A stretch of 10,431 nt of DNA from Perlabentimonas sp034006965 (lineage in GTDB: Bacteria > Bacteroidota > Bacteroidia > Bacteroidales > Tenuifilaceae), in NCBI GenBank assembly GCA_034006965.1, contig JAVERU010000107.1, positions 1 to 10,431 of the forward strand, in the 5' to 3' direction. The position numbers and the translations under genes are program-made. A model generated the notes under the pieces. It was given only the letters and a program-made list of their open reading frames with translations. It did no database searches and was not told the origin of the DNA. Below, one piece after another: positions 1 to 6,384 of this stretch. Numbering within the stretch: position 1 is the stretch's first letter; each line of letters begins with the position of its first letter.

Positions 1-1679
1 TGTATGCTCATATCGACTTTTTAGCATCCGATTCGCTCATGGGACGCCTGCCAGGCACTGCCTACGATAGGGTAGCCGCTAAGTACATTAAGGATGTAAT
101 GAGCGAAAGTGGCCTCGAACTGCTTAGTCGCAACGGTTACCAGTTCATCGAATTTATCGATAATCAGGATATTGGGTATAATAACTTATTTTCGGTAAAC
201 GGAAAATACTTTGATTTGAGGAAAGATTTTATGGTTTTTCCTTTCTCGTCATCCGACACGCTGGTTTCAACTGCCGTTTTTGCCGGGTACGGCATTAGTT
301 TTTTTTCCGATACCCTGATTTGGGACGATTATGCCAATGTTAGTGTAACCGATAAATGGGTGGTGCTCCTTAGGGGAAACCCACTGGGTGATGACCCTGC
401 CAGCCCCTTATCGAACTATGGTAGCGATAGGTATAAGGCGATGGTGGCTAAAGATCAGGGGGCTGCGGGTGTAATCCTTGTGTCTGGGGCTACGTTCGAT
501 AAGCGAGATCAACTGGTGGTGTCGAAGCAGAAAAATTTTAGTATTGAGATACCAGTAGTGCACCTTCAGCGATCGGTGGCCAATTATATTTTGCAACCTA
601 CAGGACGTACCATCGCCGAGCTAGAGAAAAGGATTCTCGATACAAGGCAACCCCTTTCATTCGTTGTGCCAGCAAATATTTGCGCTCGCACCAATATCAT
701 AACCAATAAAAAGAGCACCCAGAATGTTATTGGTAAGGTTGAGGGTGCAGACCCAATGCTTAAAAATCAGCTTGTTGTGTTGGGTGCCCACTACGATCAT
801 ATTGGCATGGGCGGCAAGAATTCGTCAAGCAGAATGCCCGATACCCTTGCGGTACATAACGGCGCCGACGATAACGCTTCGGGTGTTGCGGCTATACTGG
901 AGATTGCGCAAAAGATAGCCCATGCCAAGCCAAGGCGGAGCGTGCTGGTAGTTGCCTTTGCCGCCGAGGAGCAAGGTTTGCTTGGGTCGCGCTTTTTTGT
1001 TGAGAACCCAATTGTGCCCCTCGACTCCATTGTGGCCATGATTAATATCGATATGTTAGGTAGGCTAAACGAGGAAATGGAGCTTCAGGTGGGTGGTGTA
1101 AAAACATCGGTTGAAGCTGAGGAGTTGCTTATCAAAGCAAATGAGGCGTACAATTTTAGCTTGGCCCTATCGCCACAGGGCTACGGCCCATCGGATCACG
1201 CAAGTTTCTACGCATATAATATCCCCGTTATCTTTTTCAGTACAGGCCCACATACCGATTACCATACACCTAACGATGATATTGATAGAATTAACTTTGA
1301 TGGGTTAGCTATGGCCACAGGGTATATTTATGATGTCATTCATGAAATTGCCAACGCTTCATCACGGTTAACTTTTCAGGAGGCGGGTCCATCGCAACCC
1401 ACATCGCGGCACGGTCAGGAGCTAAAGGTTAGGTTAGGTATTATGCCCGATGTTAGCGGTGCTACCAACAATGGATTAAAGGTATTGGCTGTTACCGAGA
1501 ATCAGCCAGCCCATACCGCAGGGTTACAAAAGAATGATGTAATCACCGCCATAAATGGAAAACCTGTAAAGAACATTCATGATTACATGTTCAGGTTGCA
1601 GGAGCTCAGCCCGGGTTCATCCATTTCGCTTGAATTTAGGCGAAATGGTGAAACAAAGGTGGTGCTTGTTCTGCTTTAA
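1..1679 (+). CDS. M28 family zinc aminopeptidase with PA and PDZ domains (5' end outside window)
   Basis: Probable secreted di-zinc exopeptidase. The reading frame is open from base 3 to the window edge and encodes YAHIDFLASDSLMGR before the first ATG (39). That is the usual N-terminal region of mature M28 enzymes, so the true start and signal peptide lie upstream. Counting from the ATG at 39, a PA-like insert spans about residues 105-205 (KAMVAKDQGAAGVILVSG). All M28 metal-site motifs follow: GAHYDH (H251), GADDNASG (D277/D278), FAAEEQG (E310/E311), INIDMLGR (D338) and HTDYHTPNDD (H409). A C-terminal PDZ domain covers about 460-546, with the LGIMP loop and 'AGLQKNDVITAINGKPV'. The peptidase site is intact, so activity is expected. 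In this family H, D, E, D, H bind two zinc ions and the Glu-Glu pair includes the catalytic base. The PDZ may bind substrate or partner C-termini (inference). The next gene is 36 bases downstream on the same strand and is probably co-transcribed. The exact substrate is unknown. Confidence 0.93.
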   Translation, partial: YAHIDFLASDSLMGRLPGTAYDRVAAKYIKDVMSESGLELLSRNGYQFIEFIDNQDIGYNNLFSVNGKYFDLRKDFMVFPFSSSDTLVSTAVFAGYGISFFSDTLIWDDYANVSVTDKWVVLLRGNPLGDDPASPLSNYGSDRYKAMVAKDQGAAGVILVSGATFDKRDQLVVSKQKNFSIEIPVVHLQRSVANYILQPTGRTIAELEKRILDTRQPLSFVVPANICARTNIITNKKSTQNVIGKVEGADPMLKNQLVVLGAHYDHIGMGGKNSSSRMPDTLAVHNGADDNASGVAAILEIAQKIAHAKPRRSVLVVAFAAEEQGLLGSRFFVENPIVPLDSIVAMINIDMLGRLNEEMELQVGGVKTSVEAEELLIKANEAYNFSLALSPQGYGPSDHASFYAYNIPVIFFSTGPHTDYHTPNDDIDRINFDGLAMATGYIYDVIHEIANASSRLTFQEAGPSQPTSRHGQELKVRLGIMPDVSGATNNGLKVLAVTENQPAHTAGLQKNDVITAINGKPVKNIHDYMFRLQELSPGSSISLEFRRNGETKVVLVLL

Positions 1680-1715
1680 AATCAATTAATATTATATGCC
1701 TTAATCTTTTAAATT

Positions 1716-2567
1716 ATGAAGAAAACTATCTGGTTTTGGCTGGCAGCAGTTATATTAACGCTGGCTGCCGCCTTTTTTCAACGTCAAACAGGCCCTACGT
1801 ACCCTAAGAGTGTTAGTGTACAGATTGATGACTCTACAACCATTTCAGCTACTTTTCCCCGCAGCCACAATATCGACAAGGAGCTAAGGATAGAGCTGCC
1901 CCCTTTGTCGTGGGACTGGACTGCAAGGCTTTACCATCGTCCATACCCAGTGGATACAGCTTGGATCCTTAACCCACCATTTTGGCCTGAGGAGGATGCC
2001 TTTGTATCGTACCTGCCGGCCATATCGCAGAAGGCTGCAAAGCTTGAGTATTACATTGAGCTGGAGAATTCTTTCGATGGTAAAAAATACATTCTTCCTG
2101 ATGATGAGCCCATTGTTATTCGGTATAAAGGTTCTGCCCCTGCTTGGGCATTAATACCCCATATCATCCTTATGTTTGTGGCGTTGATATTTAGTAATTT
2201 GGCAGGATTTATGGCTGTGTTCAATAATAATCGCTTTAAGTTTTGGGGGGTAATGGCCATTGCTTTCATCTTCGTTGGCGGCTTAGTGTTTGGCCCCATT
2301 GTGCAAAAGTTTGCTTTTGATCATTACTGGACTGGCTTTCCCCTTGGATACGACCTAACCGACAATAAAACCCTTATAATGTTTGTAGTATGGGCGGTAG
2401 CGATTATTGCCAATTGGAAGAAGGACTATCGTTGGGTATCAGTTGTCGCTTCGGTGGTTACCATTGTGGTGTACCTAATTCCACATAGCCTAAGGGGGTC
2501 GGAGTTTAACTACCAAACGGGTGAGATTGGTACCGGTTTCATAAACTTTCTTGCTGGATTGCTCTAA
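1716..2567 (+). CDS. Uncharacterised polytopic membrane protein (283 aa)
   Basis: I do not recognise a named function. The layout is clear: an N-terminal hydrophobic segment (residues 5-21, signal anchor), a non-membrane beta-rich domain (about 22-142), then four hydrophobic helices near 145-168, 176-197, 219-233 and 240-255, and a short hydrophobic tail (FINFLAGLL). The junction 'PIVIRYKGSAPAWALIPHI' at about 132-150, with a Pro-His inside the first helix of the membrane block, and 'FDHYWTGFPLGYDLTDNKT' between helices 3 and 4 look like conserved family signatures; I believe similar proteins occur across Bacteroidota. Aromatic residues and His149, His203 and His257 near helix ends could bind a cofactor or metal, but this is a guess. 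The ATG at 1716 sits in an AT-rich context without a Shine-Dalgarno, as is usual in this phylum. It follows the M28 peptidase by 36 bases with no visible promoter, so they are probably one transcript ending at the terminator at 2593-2622. Confidence 0.85.
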   Translation: MKKTIWFWLAAVILTLAAAFFQRQTGPTYPKSVSVQIDDSTTISATFPRSHNIDKELRIELPPLSWDWTARLYHRPYPVDTAWILNPPFWPEEDAFVSYLPAISQKAAKLEYYIELENSFDGKKYILPDDEPIVIRYKGSAPAWALIPHIILMFVALIFSNLAGFMAVFNNNRFKFWGVMAIAFIFVGGLVFGPIVQKFAFDHYWTGFPLGYDLTDNKTLIMFVVWAVAIIANWKKDYRWVSVVASVVTIVVYLIPHSLRGSEFNYQTGEIGTGFINFLAGLL

Positions 2568-2592
2568 TTGCCATTATATATTAAGACCACGA

Positions 2593-2622
2593 AAAAAGCC
2601 GCAGCATAAGCTGCGGCTTTTT
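2593..2622. terminator. Bidirectional intrinsic terminator between convergent units
   Basis: A perfect 13-bp stem (2593-2605 pairing with 2610-2622) with the loop ATAA. The core is GCCGCAGC/GCTGCGGC flanked by an A-run on the left and a T-run on the right, so each strand's transcript ends in a GC hairpin followed by U residues. It lies 26 bases after the stop of the membrane protein and 20 bases beyond the stop of the minus-strand lipoprotein gene, so it can serve both. Confidence 0.93.
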
Positions 2623-2641
2623 GGTAATACGCGTTGCTTTA

Positions 2642-2890
2642 CTACTCTTCGCTTTTCTCATGGTCGTGATCGCAGTTCTCTGCTTTCTCAGCATGCGCAG
2701 TAGCGCAACTGTCTTTGGCTGCATGCTGGCAGGTATCTTTTACCGCATGCTGGCAGGTATCTTTTACTGCCTGCTCAAATTCAACCTCTGCTTTTTCAGT
2801 TTTTGCTTTTTCACCAGCCGATCCGCATGAAGCGAAAGCGAATGCAAATGTTAGCAGAATGCTAACCATAAGTAAATTAGTCTTTTTCAT
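2642..2890 (-). CDS. Small Cys/His-rich repeat lipoprotein (82 aa)
   Basis: A short exported lipoprotein of unknown function. The start MKKTNLLMVSILLTFAFAFASC gives a classic type II signal peptide with lipobox FASC, so Cys22 is the lipidated residue. The acidic cluster typical of Bacteroidota surface-export signals is not seen right after it, so a periplasm-facing anchor is more likely than surface display. The mature part is mostly charged and Ala-rich, probably helical. It carries three copies of K-D-[T/S]-C spaced exactly eight residues apart (Cys46, Cys54, Cys62), the first two followed by QH, and ends in C-D-H-D-H (73-77). Four Cys and five His in about 35 residues suggest metal binding (zinc, copper, nickel or cobalt), but this is inference. 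It lies 98 bases downstream of the TonB-dependent receptor on the same strand with no terminator between, so co-transcription is possible. Translation ends just before the bidirectional terminator. Confidence 0.82.
   Translation of the reverse strand: MKKTNLLMVSILLTFAFAFASCGSAGEKAKTEKAEVEFEQAVKDTCQHAVKDTCQHAAKDSCATAHAEKAENCDHDHEKSEE
2721..2768 (-). repeat. 24-bp tandem repeat inside the lipoprotein gene
   Basis: Two head-to-tail 24-bp copies, 2721-2744 and 2745-2768, differ only at their last base. A degenerate third copy (2697-2720) lies beside them. Because the unit is a multiple of three, each copy adds eight residues (CQHAVKDT in register) and the frame is kept. The near identity of two copies next to a decayed one points to recent duplication and possible copy-number variation. 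Confidence 0.88.
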
Positions 2891-2988
2891 CGTTTTTGGG
2901 TTTTTTTTGGTTGTACAATTTTCGACTTATAAAAATAGTAATCGTTATATTAAATGAGTACGGTTTGAACACATTTTTTAACATTTTT

Positions 2989-5052
2989 TTATTTTTCGCT
3001 GTAATGCTCCTCAGCTTTTCGTTGTGGTAGTTCCATCGAGTACCTGAATCCAACCGACACCCATCTGCCCGGTTGTTCAATGTTTCCAATGTCTACATAC
3101 CTCTCGTTGCTTAGGTTTTGTGCATCAACAAATGTCATAATTCTTCCAAAATCAGCGTAGAGCCTAAAGTTCACAACAGCAAACGGAGTATAGGATGTCT
3201 CTATATTTTCGGGGAATGCAGTGTACGTGCCTACACGGCTATTCCACTGCAGGGTCCATGAGGCGCCAACCTGTTTGTGCACTTCATGGTTTAGGCTTAT
3301 GGCCAGCTTATGCTTAAGATAGTCCAATGCATAGTACGATTGCAACTCGTAGCTATCTTTGTCCGAGTGTAAAAAAGTATAGCTTGCCGTTATGCTTCTT
3401 ACCAATGGAATGCTCTTTACTTGTGCAATTTGGGCTTGAATATCTAGTCCCGTAGTATTTATATGAGTATGGTTCATGGTGTGCCATTTCTCTTCATCAG
3501 CTACTTTTACCCAATCGATAACATCCGTAGCCCGTCGATGAAAACCTGCAATGTTAGCGTTAAGCATACCCCCGCTTAGCTTTAGCCCAAGCTCATAGTT
3601 AGCAGCATGCTCGGGCTTTAGGTTGATATTACCCTGGTTGGTTGGGCCGCTGTAGTATAAATCGGTAAATGTTGGAAACCGTACGGCGTTACTAGCCGAT
3701 GCATATACGCTTAGTCTCTTCATAAGCCTATAGCTAAGGTCAATGCCGTAATTCCAATTTATACCATAGCGATTGCTGTGGGTTACAATCCCTCCACCCG
3801 ATACCACAAGCCTATTGAGATAAATGGTGTGGTCGACAAAAAGGTTAACCAGCGATCTGTTGTGGCCATGGGTGTATAGCGTATCGGCAAATCCTTTGAT
3901 GGCTCTGGGAGTGCTGAGTGGATCGCCTAGCACGTTGCTTAGGATTTGCTCATTTCGAAATTCTAAACCCGTGCGTGTTCTCCCGAGCTCATGCAAGGCA
4001 GCTGCTGCAATTTTCCCACCCCAGCTCATTGTGCTATGGTAGTTGTGCCCATGGTACCACTCAGGCCTTTGGTTGCGGAATAGTTCGAATCTGTCGTTAT
4101 GACTTCGGATATAGATAGTGGGTGTTATTGTAATCCCTTGAGCCTTACCGCTCAGGCTTAGGGAAGAGAAGAATGTGCCTGTTTGCTCAAACTGATCGGG
4201 GTATTTGGGGGTGTAAAAACTTTGGGCACCAAAGGCTTTGTCCTGAAAACCAGCCTGAATATCAATACTACCCATGCTAGTTTTTAGCTGCCCGTGAGCA
4301 AAGAGATTGTGCTGGCTGAAGTCGGAGTTCTTAATGTATCCATTCGATTTGGCTGACGATGCTGCCACAAAAAAGCTGGAGGAGCCTTGCCCAAACGCTG
4401 CTGATGCATTGGTTCTTAGCAGCCCGTAATCACCTGCTGTAGCCTGAATCTGGGCAAACTCTTTTTCTTTTGATGAAGTGATGATGTTAATTGCTCCGCT
4501 GAAGCTCCCCGGCCCATAAACCCTTGCGCCTGGGCCCTGCAGCAGCTCAATACGTTCAACTGATTCTAAATCGATTGGGATGTTTAGGTTGTGATGTCCC
4601 GTTTGGGGGTCGGTGATGTTAATACCGTTGAGAAGGATAAGGGTTTGGTCGAATGAGCCGCCTCTAATCATCAGGTCGGCCTGAACTCCATGCCCACCAC
4701 GCTGGCGGATATCTACACTGGCTATGCTCCTTAGTAGCTCGTGTAGGTTGGCTACGGGTAGCTGCGAAAACTCATCGTTGGTGACCACTGTCACCGCCCG
4801 CATTAGCTCGGAGTAAGTGCTCGCCGGCTGGGGGGTGCTTATCACCACCTCGTCGATATCAACGTTTGTGCGTAGGCTTATGGTATCGGGCTGTGCGCTA
4901 ACCTCAAATGGCATGGCCAGGAGGCTGTACGATGCCGATAGCACGCTAACTTTAACCAGCAACTTTAGGCTGGCAAAAACGCTGTACGACTTGTTTCCCC
5001 AACGACGGAAGCATACCCTGCGGGTGCTGTTAGCAAAAATGCTTCGGTTCAT
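2989..5052 (-). CDS. TonB-dependent outer-membrane receptor, BtuB-like class
   Basis: An outer-membrane active transporter driven by TonB/ExbBD, 687 aa from the ATG at 5052. Residues 1-54 form an unusually long basic signal region ending in VSA-Q (probable cleavage after Ala53). A TonB-box-like stretch DIDEVVIS (65-72) follows. The plug domain covers about 80-195 and shows the expected 'MIRGGSFDQTLILLNGI', 'VERIELLQGPGARVYGPG' and 'GAINIIT' motifs. The rest is beta-barrel strands, including the late 'NLSNERYVDIGNIEQPGRWVSVGFRYS' typical of the last strands. There is no carboxypeptidase-like N-terminal domain and no downstream SusD, so this is not a glycan-uptake SusC. The class fits vitamin B12, iron-chelate or other metal-chelate uptake, and the substrate cannot be read from the sequence. 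A TTG 48 bases upstream (5100) is also in frame, but it lies inside a perfect -7 promoter box, so it should be untranslated. About 12 polar residues extend past the final strand, which is slightly unusual. Confidence 0.93.
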   Translation of the reverse strand: MNRSIFANSTRRVCFRRWGNKSYSVFASLKLLVKVSVLSASYSLLAMPFEVSAQPDTISLRTNVDIDEVVISTPQPASTYSELMRAVTVVTNDEFSQLPVANLHELLRSIASVDIRQRGGHGVQADLMIRGGSFDQTLILLNGINITDPQTGHHNLNIPIDLESVERIELLQGPGARVYGPGSFSGAINIITSSKEKEFAQIQATAGDYGLLRTNASAAFGQGSSSFFVAASSAKSNGYIKNSDFSQHNLFAHGQLKTSMGSIDIQAGFQDKAFGAQSFYTPKYPDQFEQTGTFFSSLSLSGKAQGITITPTIYIRSHNDRFELFRNQRPEWYHGHNYHSTMSWGGKIAAAALHELGRTRTGLEFRNEQILSNVLGDPLSTPRAIKGFADTLYTHGHNRSLVNLFVDHTIYLNRLVVSGGGIVTHSNRYGINWNYGIDLSYRLMKRLSVYASASNAVRFPTFTDLYYSGPTNQGNINLKPEHAANYELGLKLSGGMLNANIAGFHRRATDVIDWVKVADEEKWHTMNHTHINTTGLDIQAQIAQVKSIPLVRSITASYTFLHSDKDSYELQSYYALDYLKHKLAISLNHEVHKQVGASWTLQWNSRVGTYTAFPENIETSYTPFAVVNFRLYADFGRIMTFVDAQNLSNERYVDIGNIEQPGRWVSVGFRYSMELPQRKAEEHYSEK

Positions 5053-5097
5053 TTGTTGGTTTTTAAACGATTTGTAAAATGATTTATTTGAAGTTGG

Positions 5098-5105
5098 CAA
5101 AGATA
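5098..5105 (-). promoter_or_regulatory. -7 element of the TonB receptor promoter
   Basis: The minus strand reads TATCTTTG, an exact match to the Bacteroidota -7 consensus TAnnTTTG, 45 bases upstream of the ATG at 5052. No good TTG is seen at the expected -33 position, which may mean that an activator or an alternative sigma factor helps. Transcription would start near 5091, giving a leader of about 40 bases. Confidence 0.55.
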
Positions 5106-5180
5106 ATACGTTGTGGTAAGGTAATAGCTATAATGTGTTGCGGAATATTATGTGCGTAAGGTAATCCATCTAAATATCAA

Positions 5181-5210
5181 TTGTTCCAAACATTTTTTTG
5201 TGCTACTTTG
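5181..5210 (+). promoter_or_regulatory. Probable promoter of the ECF sigma operon
   Basis: TTG at 5181-5183 and TACTTTG at 5204-5210 are 20 bases apart. The downstream box is one base shorter than the TAnnTTTG consensus but keeps TA and TTTG. The start site would be near 5218, about 55 bases before the sigma-factor ATG. It is divergent from the receptor promoter, with about 75 bases between the two -7 boxes. A housekeeping-type promoter would supply basal sigma; autoregulation by the ECF factor itself cannot be seen. Confidence 0.45.
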
Positions 5211-5271
5211 CAAAAAAATAGTGTGCCCATATGCAGCATAAGGTTCATCGCTTCGTCATTACTCCAGCAGT

Positions 5272-5826
5272 ATGAGTGGCAAAGGCAAGTATCCCAATGT
5301 TCATCAGGCGCTGATTAACCGTTGTAGAAAGGGTGATAGCAGCGCTCAGTTCGAGATTTACAGGTTGTACCACCGGGCCATGTACAATACAAGCGTTAGG
5401 ATTGTGGGCAATGCAGCAGAGGCCGAGGATATTATGCAAGATGCGTTCTTTAAGGCTTTCGATAAGATTAACACCTACAGAAACGAGGTTAGCTTTGGGG
5501 CTTGGCTTAAACGAATTGTGGTTAATACGGCCCTCGATTTTGTGAAAAAACGAAAGCTGCCTCAGGTTTCCATCGACGAGGCCTACGGGTTAAGCGATGA
5601 TACCAATGAAGAGGACTACAATTTTGCGCCCGTGTCGGTAGAGCAGCTCATGAATGCTATAAGGGAACTTCCTGATGGGTATAGGGTGGTGGTAACATTG
5701 TTCTACATTGAGGGGTACAGCCATGATGAGATTGCCGATTTATTGGGGATTACGGCCTCCACAGCTCGATCGCAGGCGGTAAGAGCCAAGAAGCGCTTGG
5801 GCGAAATGCTAAGAATAAAAGTGTAA
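5272..5826 (+). CDS. ECF-type RNA polymerase sigma factor
   Basis: A group 4 (extracytoplasmic function) sigma-70 factor of 184 aa, the normal length. Region 2 covers about residues 14-96, with the -10 recognition and core-binding helix 'EAEDIMQDAFFKAFDKINTY' followed by 'FGAWLKRIVVNTALDFVKKRK'. Region 4 covers about 122-180, with 'LPDGYRVVVTLFYIEGYSHDEIADLLGI' and the helix-turn-helix end 'TASTARSQAVRAKKRL'. Regions 1 and 3 are absent, as is usual for the class. The ATG at 5272 gives a natural start. The gene overlaps the next by one base (TAATG), so the two are translationally coupled, and the third gene follows after 13 bases. It is expected to redirect RNA polymerase to a small regulon after release from its anti-sigma partner. 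The stimulus is unknown, though the exported third gene suggests an envelope signal. Confidence 0.95.
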   Translation: MSGKGKYPNVHQALINRCRKGDSSAQFEIYRLYHRAMYNTSVRIVGNAAEAEDIMQDAFFKAFDKINTYRNEVSFGAWLKRIVVNTALDFVKKRKLPQVSIDEAYGLSDDTNEEDYNFAPVSVEQLMNAIRELPDGYRVVVTLFYIEGYSHDEIADLLGITASTARSQAVRAKKRLGEMLRIKV

Positions 5827-6371
5827 TGCTATTTGCTATGGACAGATTACAAAGCTTTATCGAACAGAACCGGGCGCAGCTCGATGTCGATGATCCTCCA
5901 AAGGGGCATTTCGATAGGTTTAACAGTAGGTTGGAATTAGCAAACAGAACCAAAAGGCCTAACCTGTGGTTGGTGGCCAGCGCAGCGGCCATTGCGGGAG
6001 TAATACTAACGGCAAGCCTTAGCCTGCTGCTTAATGCGGCTGGAGTGCTTGGCCCTATCGAGTCAGGTTTGGCTTCGGTTAAGCTTTCGCCCGAAATGGT
6101 TCAGATAGACGAGTACTACCAATCGCAGGTTAACCATAAGCAGGTGGTAATTGCTAAGATGCTAACCGGTGACCTGAAACCTTTTGAGGATGAGATAGCC
6201 CAAGCTTTTGATGATATGAATGCTAGCTACAAATATGTTATTAGCGATATAGCCCAAAGCCCACACCCCGAAAGGGCTGCATTTGTGCTAACACGGTACT
6301 ATCAAGCCCAGCTCGATGTTTTAGATGGGATAATTCAGAGAATGCAAAGTGTAAATAAGTTTAACAAATAA
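5826..6371 (+). CDS. Single-TM protein, probable anti-sigma factor
   Basis: The start codon overlaps the sigma-factor stop by one base. A second in-frame ATG at 5838 (MDRLQSF) is an equally good or better start by comparison with the usual beginning of such proteins. The protein has about 45 charged N-terminal residues (…PPKGHFDRFNSRLE), one transmembrane helix at about 47-70, and a helical domain of about 110 residues after it, with no signal peptide. That predicts N-in/C-out topology: a cytoplasmic segment that could hold the sigma factor and a periplasmic sensor. The short N-terminus lacks the His/Cys zinc motif of classical ZAS anti-sigma domains, so the assignment rests on gene order, size and topology. 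Tyrosine and glutamine residues are common in the periplasmic part (IDEYYQSQVNHKQ, TRYYQAQLD). It is clearly a real gene of a conserved type in Bacteroidales sigma operons; the anti-sigma role is inferred. Confidence 0.72.
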   Translation: MLFAMDRLQSFIEQNRAQLDVDDPPKGHFDRFNSRLELANRTKRPNLWLVASAAAIAGVILTASLSLLLNAAGVLGPIESGLASVKLSPEMVQIDEYYQSQVNHKQVVIAKMLTGDLKPFEDEIAQAFDDMNASYKYVISDIAQSPHPERAAFVLTRYYQAQLDVLDGIIQRMQSVNKFNK

Positions 6372-6384
6372 AAGCTATATCAAA

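Noticed and set aside
2930..2937. TATTTTTA on the minus strand as a -7 box for the lipoprotein gene
   Set aside because: It misses the final G of TAnnTTTG and has no TTG at the proper distance; such strings are common in AT-rich spacers.
4990..5020. Twin-arginine (Tat) signal in the receptor N-terminus
   Set aside because: There are Arg pairs, but the residues around them do not fit the S/T-RRxFLK pattern, and beta-barrel receptors use Sec.
5053..5280. Cobalamin riboswitch upstream of the BtuB-like receptor
   Set aside because: The only B12-box-like string (GCCACT, minus strand near 5274-5279) lies inside the sigma-factor start and upstream of the predicted receptor promoter, with no surrounding conserved riboswitch elements.
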